Assembly (NCBI GenBank): GCA_036375165.1
Contig: DASUSI010000185.1
Span: 1 to 64,000, forward strand
Direction: 5' to 3'
From: WHSM01 sp036375165
GTDB taxonomy: Bacteria > Actinomycetota > Actinomycetes > Mycobacteriales > Micromonosporaceae
DNA length: 64,000 nucleotides
Positions 57,440 through 64,000 of this stretch are shown here, piece after piece. The translations under genes were made by a program, and so were the position numbers. Below the pieces are notes generated by a model that saw only the letters and a program-made list of their open reading frames with translations, did not search any database and was not told the origin of the DNA. Numbering within the stretch: the stretch's first letter is position 1; the number at the start of each line of letters is the position of its first letter.

Positions 57440-59113
57440 TCAGGGTGACCCGTTGTCGCGGACCCAGCCAGCGACGACCTCTTCCAGGGTGTCCAGCGGT
57501 AATGCCCCATGTCCGAGTACCTGGTGGTGGAACTCCCGGATGTCGAACCGGGACCGCAGGGTCGCCTGTGCCGCCGAGCGCAGTTCCCGGATCCGGATCC
57601 GCCCGATGAGGTACGCGAGCGCCTGGCCTGGTTCGGCGATGTAACGGTCCACCTCGTTGGCGATGTTGGCCTCGGACAACGCGGTGTTGTCCCGCATGAA
57701 CTCGATCGCCCGGGGACGGGACCATCCCAGGTGGTGCATCCCGGTGTCCACCACAAGGCGGCAGGCACGCCAGGCGTCGAAGGACACCATGCCGAGCCGG
57801 GACACCTCGTCGCTGTAGAGGCCCATCTCGTTGGCCAGCCGCTCCGCATACAAGGCCCAGCCCTCACTGTGAGCGGTGACGAAACCGAACCGCCGGAAGT
57901 CCGGCAGTCCGGTCAACGTCTGGGCCACCGCGAGCTGGGTGTGGTGGCCGGGCACGCTCTCGTGGAACGCCAGCGCTTGGTACTCGTACCGGGGCCGGAT
58001 CTCGGGTCGGTACGTGTTGATCACGTGGGTCCCGGGCCGGCTGCCGTTTCCGGAGGGCGGCAGATAGTAACCGAGCACGCCGCCCTTCGCCTCACTGGGG
58101 TGCATCTCACGTACCACACACGGGGCTGTCGGGTAGGTCCGGAACCAGTCCGGCAAAGCCTCCTCGGCGCGGCGCAACGCGGTGGTGACCACCTCGACGA
58201 TCTGCCCGGCGGAGTCGAAACGCAGGGCACGGTCCTCGCGGAGCCGGTGCAGCACCGTCGGCACATCGCGCTCGCCCAGCACCCGGCCGCCCAGGTCCGC
58301 GAATTCGGTCCGCAACTCGGCCAGCGTGGCGAGGCCGATCTGGTGGATCTCGTCGGGGGACAGTCCGGTGGTGGTGTGCGCCCGCACCGCCGTGAGGTAA
58401 CCTTCCCGGCCACCCGGCACGTGACACACTCCGACGTGGTCGTCGTCGCGGCCGGTCGGCAGTAGCTCCTCGGCCAGGCTTTCGCGGAACCTGCGCAACG
58501 CCGGGTGGACCCGTTCGGTGAGTACGTGAGCCACCCGGCCACGCCCGACCTGCCCATCGCCGGGTGGCGCTGGCCGCAGCAGCGGGTCGTCGTCGCGGGA
58601 CAGGTAGTCGTCGAGCTGGTCGACGGCCTGACGCACCCCCAGGGCGGTGGGGGTACGGCCGTCCGCCGCCGCCTCGCGGTGGCGGGTGAGCTGGCGGTCG
58701 AAGAACCCCTCCAGGGCCGCGAGCCGGGCCAGGTACGCATCCGCGGCGGCCTGGTCGCGCAGGGACACCGCCGGCACCGATGCGAGGACCTCGGACAGCA
58801 CGCCCATCACGCCGCCAGAGACCGACACCTCGCGCAGCCCGTGCTCCAGGGACTCTCGATGGTCGCGGATACCGGTGGCGAGCATCGCACGGGTGACCAG
58901 GTCAGGGCCGGTCAGACCCTCGGGGCTGATTCCGGTCAGTCGCCGCTCCAGGCCACTCAGCGTGGCGATCAACCGCTGGTCGGCCGCCCGGCTGCGGTCG
59001 GGCACGGCGGAGTCGTAGCCCGCCACCCCGAACATCGTGGCCAGGAACGGTTCGGCGGCGAGCCGGGCGTGGAAGTATTCGTCGGCCAAGGTGGCCAACT
59101 CCTGGTGTGCCAT
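57440..59113 (-). CDS. DUF885 zinc-peptidase-like protein
   Basis: The 557-residue protein belongs to DUF885. The metal motif LAFHESVPGHHTQLAVAQTL (HExxxGHH) lies near residue 390, followed by AHSEGWALYAERLANEMGLY with the third ligand Glu. The C-terminal ANEVDRYIAEPGQALAYLIG and FHHQVLGHGALPLDTLEEVV are standard for the family. Members are predicted metallopeptidases, but substrates are mostly uncharacterised. No signal peptide is present. It is convergent with the ABC exporter and lies 6 bp after the aldo/keto reductase gene on the same strand. Confidence 0.9.
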   Translation of the reverse strand: MAHQELATLADEYFHARLAAEPFLATMFGVAGYDSAVPDRSRAADQRLIATLSGLERRLTGISPEGLTGPDLVTRAMLATGIRDHRESLEHGLREVSVSGGVMGVLSEVLASVPAVSLRDQAAADAYLARLAALEGFFDRQLTRHREAAADGRTPTALGVRQAVDQLDDYLSRDDDPLLRPAPPGDGQVGRGRVAHVLTERVHPALRRFRESLAEELLPTGRDDDHVGVCHVPGGREGYLTAVRAHTTTGLSPDEIHQIGLATLAELRTEFADLGGRVLGERDVPTVLHRLREDRALRFDSAGQIVEVVTTALRRAEEALPDWFRTYPTAPCVVREMHPSEAKGGVLGYYLPPSGNGSRPGTHVINTYRPEIRPRYEYQALAFHESVPGHHTQLAVAQTLTGLPDFRRFGFVTAHSEGWALYAERLANEMGLYSDEVSRLGMVSFDAWRACRLVVDTGMHHLGWSRPRAIEFMRDNTALSEANIANEVDRYIAEPGQALAYLIGRIRIRELRSAAQATLRSRFDIREFHHQVLGHGALPLDTLEEVVAGWVRDNGSP

Positions 59114-59119
59114 CCGGGG

Positions 59120-60109
59120 TCAGTCCCTGGGGCTTCGGGTGAGCGCCGGATCCCGGATCACGACCGGGCCCAGCACGTCGTCGATCGCCTTGAGCACGTC
59201 CGGCTCCAGGCGGATTCCGGCCGCCGTGACGTTCTCCGCCACCTGTTCGGGCCGGGAGGCCCCGATGATCGCACTGGCCACGTTGGGGTTCTGCAGCACC
59301 CAGGCGACGGCGAGTTGCGCCATGGTCAGTCCGGCCTGGGAAGCAACCGGCTCCAGGCCCCGCACCCTGGTCAGCACATCGTCGGCCAGCAGCCGTTTCA
59401 TGAAGAACGAGCCGCTCTCGTCGGTGGCACGAGAACCGGCCGGGGGCGGCTGGCCCGGCTGGTACTTGCCACTGAGCACACCTTGGGCGACCGGGGACCA
59501 GACGATCTGGGATATCCCCAGCTCCTCGCAGGTCGGCACGACCTCGGCCTCGATCACCCGCCACAGCATCGAGTACTGCGGCTGGTTGGAGATCAGGGGT
59601 ACCCGCAACTCGCGGGCCAACTCCGCAGCCGCCCGGATCTCCTCGGCACGCCATTCCGAGACCCCGATGTAGAGCGCCTTGCCTTGGCGCACGATGTCCG
59701 CGAACGCCAGCATGGTCTCTTCCAGCGGGGTGTGGTGGTCGTACCGGTGCGCCTGGTAAAGGTCCACGTAGTCGGTGCCGAGCCGGCGCAGCGAGCCGTT
59801 GATCGACTCCATCATGTGTTTGCGGGACAGGCCACGGTCGTTCTGCCCTTCACCGACCGGGAAGAAGACTTTGGTGAAGATCTCCAGATCTTCCCGGCGC
59901 TCGCCATTCAACGCCCGGCCGAGCACGGACTCGGCCTTGGTGCCGGCGTACACGTCGGCCGTGTCGAACGTGGTGATCCCGTTGTCCAGGGCAGCCCGTA
60001 CGCACGCGAGCGCGGTCTCCTCCTCGACCTGGGATCCATGAGTGAGCCAGTTCCCGTACGAGATGGCGCTGATCTTCAGGCCGGATCGGCCAAGGTGACG
60101 GAATTCCAT
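59120..60109 (-). CDS. Aldo/keto reductase
   Basis: The 329-residue TIM-barrel oxidoreductase has the AKR tetrad pattern: GITTFDTADVYAGTKAESVL (catalytic Asp and Tyr), Lys in EIFTKVFFPV and YVDLYQAHRYDHHTP (His). The NADPH-binding end SAIIGASRPEQVAENVTAAG is present. It resembles the Kv-beta/YghZ-like and voltage-subunit AKR branch (MEFRHLGRSGLKISAISYGN). It reduces aldehydes or ketones with NADPH. It is probably co-transcribed with the DUF885 gene. Confidence 0.93.
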   Translation of the reverse strand: MEFRHLGRSGLKISAISYGNWLTHGSQVEEETALACVRAALDNGITTFDTADVYAGTKAESVLGRALNGERREDLEIFTKVFFPVGEGQNDRGLSRKHMMESINGSLRRLGTDYVDLYQAHRYDHHTPLEETMLAFADIVRQGKALYIGVSEWRAEEIRAAAELARELRVPLISNQPQYSMLWRVIEAEVVPTCEELGISQIVWSPVAQGVLSGKYQPGQPPPAGSRATDESGSFFMKRLLADDVLTRVRGLEPVASQAGLTMAQLAVAWVLQNPNVASAIIGASRPEQVAENVTAAGIRLEPDVLKAIDDVLGPVVIRDPALTRSPRD

Positions 60110-60185
60110 GGGTCGACCCTAGTGTGGTCTGGGGTTCGCCAGCGATCCACGATGGTGACTGGCCGACACCGTGCCGGCGCCGGTC

Positions 60186-61694
60186 CTAGAGGATCGGATG
60201 CGCGTCGCGCAGCAGGTGTTCCAGTTCCGCCAGCACCGCTGCCCGGTCGGGGTGGACGGTGTCCACCACCAGTTCTCCCCGGCGATCCATGGCACCCCAG
60301 CCGTCGGCCAGGTCGACCGTGGACCGGAACGGGTTGCTGTAGTCCGGGACCGCCGCTGGCGGCATCACAAGGAAACCCACCGGGTGCACCTCGATCTGCT
60401 GGAACCTCACCGGCACCACGACCTCGCCGGACCGGTCGATCACCCCCACCAGCCCGGCGCGTTCCACCACGGCGAGACCTTCCGAGGTGAAGCCGGTCAG
60501 GTAGGCGCCATCCGAGGTGGCGGTGCGGAAGCCGTCGTACTGCGGTGGCACCACCTCCCGGCCGTTCCGGTCGACAGCGCCCCACCGACCCTCGCGGGCC
60601 ACCGCGGCGAGTCCGGCATTGAAGGGCGCGGCGTACGCGTAACTGGCTGGACGCACCACCACCGTGCCCCGGACGTCGATCGCGAACCAGCCGGCCGCCG
60701 GGTCTGCGAGCACCCAGCCGAGCCCTTCCCGGAACGGCCCCACATCCCGGAAGCCCGTGGCCGGGATCAGGACCTGGCCGGTGGAGTCGATCAACGACCA
60801 GTGGGGGGAGTCCTCGGGTCGCACCCATGCCACCCCGTCGGAGAACGGGTATGCCTCGTGGAAGGTGGGAGGGATGACCACGTCGCCGGCTGGCCCGGAG
60901 TAGCCGTACCGCTGGAAGACGTCGTGGAACCGCAGTTGCGGTGGGGGTCGCTCGTGCAGCACCTCGGCCCGGGTACGGGGGAATGGGCCAAACCCCTCAC
61001 GGCTGGCCTTGAGGCTGATCGCGGCGAATGCCTGGTTGGCCGCGGCGGCCTGTTCAGCCGGCTGGTTGGGGTGCAGTGCGACGCAGGTCTCGAAGTGTTG
61101 CAGTGCCTCCAGGAACCGACCCTGGTCGTAGCAGCTGGTGCCGAAGTGGTGGTAGATCTCGGCACGGAGCCGGTCTGGGATCGCGGCGTCCACGGCCCGC
61201 TGGTACTGCTCGTCGGCGGCGTCGAAATCGCCGCGCCACTGCAACACCCGGGCGAGTCGGGTACGCGCGATCGCGATCCGCCGCGCGGACCCGGTCGCCA
61301 ACGCGCACTCCAGCGCCAGTTCGCCGTCGTCGCGGGCCTCGTCCAGCTTGCCGAGCAACCGGGAGGTCACCGCCCGCAGCCCGGCCAGTCGGGCCCGCGC
61401 GGCGTTGCCGGTCGACGTCGCCAGCTTCTTGGTGAGTTCGAACCGGATCTGCTCCAACGGCCACGGTTCCGCCACGATCTCCCGCAGCGTCTCCTCGTCC
61501 ATCCGCAGCGGGAACTCCGCGAGCGCCTGTTCCGGCTCCACGCCGCCGGTATGGGCCGATGACGGCTCGCCACCGGGCGGCGGGCCGGACGGGACACCTC
61601 CGCTGGCAGTCCAGGGCCCCGCCGCCGGCTCCGGGCCGGTGGCGGGATATCCCTTTTCCATGCCGTACGGGGAGTCCGCCCCGGGCTGTGTCAC
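60186..61694 (-). CDS. TPR and WG-repeat protein
   Basis: The 502-residue protein has a Pro/Gly-rich N-terminal 60 residues. Helical TPR-like repeats follow (about 95-230, such as RVLQWRGDFDAADEQYQRAV and SCYDQGRFLEALQHFETCVA). Four to five WG-type beta repeats complete it (about 260-485; HWSLIDSTGQVLIP, GWFAIDVRGTVVV, RWGAVDRNGREVVPPQYDGF, LVGVIDRSGEVVVP, GWGAMDRRGELVV). WG repeats build propeller-like binding surfaces, and TPRs bind peptides. No signal peptide, so it is likely a cytoplasmic scaffold. It diverges from the LacI gene. Function unknown. Confidence 0.85.
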   Translation of the reverse strand: MTQPGADSPYGMEKGYPATGPEPAAGPWTASGGVPSGPPPGGEPSSAHTGGVEPEQALAEFPLRMDEETLREIVAEPWPLEQIRFELTKKLATSTGNAARARLAGLRAVTSRLLGKLDEARDDGELALECALATGSARRIAIARTRLARVLQWRGDFDAADEQYQRAVDAAIPDRLRAEIYHHFGTSCYDQGRFLEALQHFETCVALHPNQPAEQAAAANQAFAAISLKASREGFGPFPRTRAEVLHERPPPQLRFHDVFQRYGYSGPAGDVVIPPTFHEAYPFSDGVAWVRPEDSPHWSLIDSTGQVLIPATGFRDVGPFREGLGWVLADPAAGWFAIDVRGTVVVRPASYAYAAPFNAGLAAVAREGRWGAVDRNGREVVPPQYDGFRTATSDGAYLTGFTSEGLAVVERAGLVGVIDRSGEVVVPVRFQQIEVHPVGFLVMPPAAVPDYSNPFRSTVDLADGWGAMDRRGELVVDTVHPDRAAVLAELEHLLRDAHPIL

Positions 61695-61795
61695 GCTGGC
61701 TAGCCTGCCAGGATTTCACGGTTACTCAAGCGCAGTTGGACGGCATCTTGTCCGAGCTGGTACCGGTCCAGCGTGTCGACCTGGTCACGAACCTG

Positions 61796-61810
61796 AAATG
61801 ATCTTCATTT
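61796..61810. promoter_or_regulatory. Dyad between the WG-repeat and LacI genes
   Basis: AAATGA-TCT-TCATTT is a perfect inverted repeat in an AT-rich patch 128 bp before the LacI ATG and 101 bp before the WG-repeat start. It lacks the central CG typical of LacI operators. It may bind another regulator or be a promoter element. Confidence 0.3.
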
Positions 61811-61938
61811 GCCCCGGTGTCCGGGCGTTTTCCGGGCTCGCGGTCTGACACCATAGGCCCGGCGGGTCACAGCGGCTCACGGTCGCGCCATTGTCGCCCG
61901 CGGTCCCTCGTCGGCCTTCGAGTGAGGACGTACGGCTG

Positions 61939-62937
61939 ATGGCGACGATCTACGACGTTGCGCGACGTGCCGAGGTTTCGGCCGCTACTGTGTCCCGGGT
62001 GCTGAACGGCCACTCCTCGGTGGACCCGCAGCTGGCCGAACGGGTCCGCGTCGCCGTCGCGGAACTGGACTACCGTCCCAGCGCGCTGGCCCGTAACCTG
62101 CGCCGCAGCCGCACCAGCCTGTGGGCGGTGATCATCTCCGATGTCGGAAACCCGTTCTTCACTTCACTGGTGCGCGGTGTTGAGGACGTGGCACAGTCCA
62201 GCGGCTACTCGGTGGTGCTCTGCAACAGCGACGAGGACCCGGACAAGGAGGCCAACTACGTCAGTGTGGCGCTGGCCGAGCAGGTGGCCGGGGTGATCAT
62301 GTCGCCGTCCGGACAACCGGCGGCCGCCGCCCGGCTGCTCGACGCGGAAACTCCTTTGGTCCTGATCGACCGGGAACTGCCGGACGTGCGGGCCGACTCG
62401 GTGCTGGTGGACAACGAGCACGGCGCCGCCGAGGCGACAGCGCATCTGCTCTCCGGTGGTTACCAGCGGATAGCGTGCGTCACCGGTCCGGCGTCGGTCT
62501 CCACCGCGCGCCGTCGGCTGCGTGGTTACCAGCTGGCCATCGCGGACGGCGGGGGTTCCTACGATGAGTCCCTGGTCCGGTACGGCGACTTCCGGGAAAC
62601 CGGCGGCTACCAGGCGATGGCCGGGCTGCTCGACCTGCCGGAGCCCCCGGACGCGGTCTTCGTCGCCAACAACCTGATGGCGGTCGGTGCCCTGGAGTGC
62701 TTACGGGCCCGCGGCGTCACCGTGCCCGACCAGATCGGCGTGGTCGGGTTCGACGACCTGCCCTGGTCGGATTTGGTACGTCCGCCGCTGACCACCGTGA
62801 GTCAGCCGACCTACGAGCTTGGGCAGGTCGCCGCGCAGTTGCTCACCGAGCGGATCAACGACCGGAGCCGGGAGCCGACCACGGTGGTGTTGAAGACGGA
62901 GTTGCACGTCCGGGCCACCTCGCGGCGGCCCGACTGA
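61939..62937 (+). CDS. LacI family transcriptional regulator
   Basis: The 332-residue regulator has the LacI helix-turn-helix TIYDVARRAEVSAATVSRVL and hinge helix RPSALARNLRRSRT. The type-1 periplasmic-binding effector domain follows (WAVIISDVGNPFFTSLVRGV, VIMSPSGQPAAAARLLD, AVFVANNLMAVGALECL, QIGVVGFDDLPWSDLVRPPL). It usually controls sugar uptake genes, but none lies in the window. The ATG at 61939 begins at the family start. A strong hairpin follows the gene. Confidence 0.95.
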   Translation: MATIYDVARRAEVSAATVSRVLNGHSSVDPQLAERVRVAVAELDYRPSALARNLRRSRTSLWAVIISDVGNPFFTSLVRGVEDVAQSSGYSVVLCNSDEDPDKEANYVSVALAEQVAGVIMSPSGQPAAAARLLDAETPLVLIDRELPDVRADSVLVDNEHGAAEATAHLLSGGYQRIACVTGPASVSTARRRLRGYQLAIADGGGSYDESLVRYGDFRETGGYQAMAGLLDLPEPPDAVFVANNLMAVGALECLRARGVTVPDQIGVVGFDDLPWSDLVRPPLTTVSQPTYELGQVAAQLLTERINDRSREPTTVVLKTELHVRATSRRPD

Positions 62938-62950
62938 CCTGTTCCCGGCG

Positions 62951-62982
62951 CTGTCGGGGGAGGCGGGGGCGTCCCCCGACAG
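62951..62982. terminator. Bidirectional hairpin between LacI and esterase genes
   Basis: CTGTCGGGGGA (62951-62961) pairs perfectly with TCCCCCGACAG (62972-62982) around a 10-nt loop. It sits between two convergent genes and can serve both. Confidence 0.78.
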
Positions 62983-63010
62983 GGTTGCCGCGGGTTTCTG
63001 ACCGGTACGG

Positions 63011-63862
63011 TCAGGCAGCGCTCGACTTGTCGTCGGTGGCGGCCAGGCCGTAACGCAGCCTCGGCTCGACGAGGTTGGCGTAGCCGACCTGGCCGGCACG
63101 GTTCGGGTGGTACGACTCGCTGAGCGGCCAGGAAGCGCCGTTGATCCACTCCACGTCGTCGCAGACCGCGTGCCCGGTGTAGGCCGGTCGGGCGTCCACG
63201 TAGATGAAGCCCGCGGCCTGTGCGCGTCCCTGGATGGTGGTGGACAGCAGGTCCGCGGTCTTGTTCAGTTCCGCCTGCTCACCGGGGCTGATCCGGGAGA
63301 CGGCGTTGCACTCCTCGCCGTTGAAGATCCGGGGATAGCCGACCACCACGACCCGGGCGTAGGGCGCCCTGGTGCGGATCCGGCCGTACAACTCGTTCAA
63401 CCGGCCGGGCAGGGTGTTGCGGATGACGTTGTTGGCGTTGCTGATCTCGGTCCAGCAGGTGTAGGGCCAGGGTTTGGCGCATTGTTCGATGACCGTGCCG
63501 AAGCCGGCGTCGTTGCCGCCCACCTGCACGGTGACGTACGTGGTGGTGGAGCTGAGGCTGCCCAGCTGTCTGTCCCGGACGTCGTAGGTGCGTGCCCCGG
63601 AGCAGGCTGCGAAGGTCAGGGTGGCGCCGAGCCGTTGTGCGTCGATCACGGGGTACGCGTACGGCGAGCGCTGGCACGAGGTGCCGTCGTCGTAGTACGT
63701 GCGGGTGCCGACCCCTGAGGTGTACGAGTCGCCGAGCGCGGTGTACGTGACTGCCGCGTTCGCCGGCGACGCGCCGACCAGTGTGGTCACCGCACCTATC
63801 AGGCCGGCGGCGGCCAGTCCGATCGTTCGTCGCCACCACCGGGTCCGTGTCCTGCTGTCCAT
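63011..63862 (-). CDS. Secreted SGNH/GDSL-type lipase or esterase
   Basis: The 283-residue precursor has a signal peptide with an Arg-rich start (MDSRTRTRWWRRTIGLAAAG) and cleavage after ASPANAA. The SGNH blocks are visible: I in YTALGDSYTSGVG (Ser nucleophile), II Gly in SGART, III in VQVGGNDAGFG (Asn) and V in SESYHPNRAGQVGY (Ser-x-x-His). Six Cys could form three disulfides, as in Streptomyces scabies/rimosus lipases. The ATG at 63862 has GGGAGG upstream, and an earlier in-frame ATG at 63937 lacks signal-like sequence. It is monocistronic. Confidence 0.93.
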   Translation of the reverse strand: MDSRTRTRWWRRTIGLAAAGLIGAVTTLVGASPANAAVTYTALGDSYTSGVGTRTYYDDGTSCQRSPYAYPVIDAQRLGATLTFAACSGARTYDVRDRQLGSLSSTTTYVTVQVGGNDAGFGTVIEQCAKPWPYTCWTEISNANNVIRNTLPGRLNELYGRIRTRAPYARVVVVGYPRIFNGEECNAVSRISPGEQAELNKTADLLSTTIQGRAQAAGFIYVDARPAYTGHAVCDDVEWINGASWPLSESYHPNRAGQVGYANLVEPRLRYGLAATDDKSSAA

Positions 63863-64000
63863 GGCGTGCCTCCCTACAGCCGGCCAGCGATGAAAGAAAT
63901 GTGCAATGAGCTTCGCAGGCATGGTAGGCACAATCAAGGGTGGTTTCTTCTGATTCGGGATTATTGTCGGGCGGCGGCTGCCGGTCCCGGGTCGACACCC

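Overview
The window is a high-GC actinomycete chromosome segment. GTG starts, 4-bp stop/start overlaps and strong G/C third positions are common. The gene order lpd, sucB, TIGR01777 epimerase, lipB, (degV), lipA, DUF4191, RDD protein, glnA1 ... glnE ... glnA2 ... panB, with pepA, gcvT and cobUTS further along, matches the order I know from Mycobacterium tuberculosis (around Rv2207 to Rv2225) and other actinobacteria. An F420 reductase, multidomain secreted hydrolases and a BldD/XRE-style regulator suggest a filamentous, Micromonosporaceae-like actinomycete. The family-level guess is inference. The DNA is mostly core chromosome with short accessory islands.

Layout. 0-8.3 kb is accessory: the tail of an aminoglycoside-phosphotransferase-like gene, a formyl-THF cyclo-ligase-like gene, a vapB antitoxin whose vapC toxin is broken, a tyrosinase with its caddie protein, a DUF574 methyltransferase, an operon coupling an amino-acid ABC importer to an N-methyl-amino-acid oxidase, and a MerR regulator with a classic 19-bp-spacer promoter and a translationally coupled 24-residue Cys-rich peptide. 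8.5-11.7 kb holds two secreted enzymes, a GHL10 glycoside hydrolase and a PGRP-type amidase, that share the same C-terminal golvesin-like domain. 11.8-15 kb is an operon of an RNase II/R family nuclease, an F420:NADP reductase and a metal-receptor-like protein. 15.3-18 kb carries panB and nadE, followed by a secreted subtilase. 19.6-26.2 kb is a nitrogen block (glnA2, a D-amino-acid oxidase, an IscA-like protein, a glutamine amidotransferase and glnE).

26-37.2 kb interrupts the usual glnE/glnA1 neighbourhood: a sugar kinase, a frame-disrupted hypothetical gene coupled to a GT-C-like membrane protein, a penicillin acylase, a membrane protein with a TetR regulator, a NUDIX hydrolase, and then a decayed mobile segment (degenerate DNA, XRE regulator, two very small coupled proteins, and a tyrosine-recombinase stub missing its catalytic middle).

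37.2-50.7 kb is conserved. glnA1 has a tandem GlnR box and an adenylylation tyrosine. It is followed by RDD and DUF4191 proteins, the lipoate genes lipA and lipB, DegV, a TIGR01777 epimerase, the dehydrogenase E2 and E3 subunits, pepA and gcvT. 52-54.6 kb is cobU-cobT-cobS. 54.8-57.4 kb is an ABC-2 exporter. The remainder holds a DUF885 peptidase, an aldo/keto reductase, a TPR/WG-repeat protein, a LacI regulator and a secreted SGNH esterase. GlnE, GlnA1 and the GlnR box form one nitrogen-control circuit. LipA, LipB, SucB, Lpd and GcvT share lipoate chemistry.

No tRNA, rRNA, CRISPR array or complete insertion sequence was recognised.
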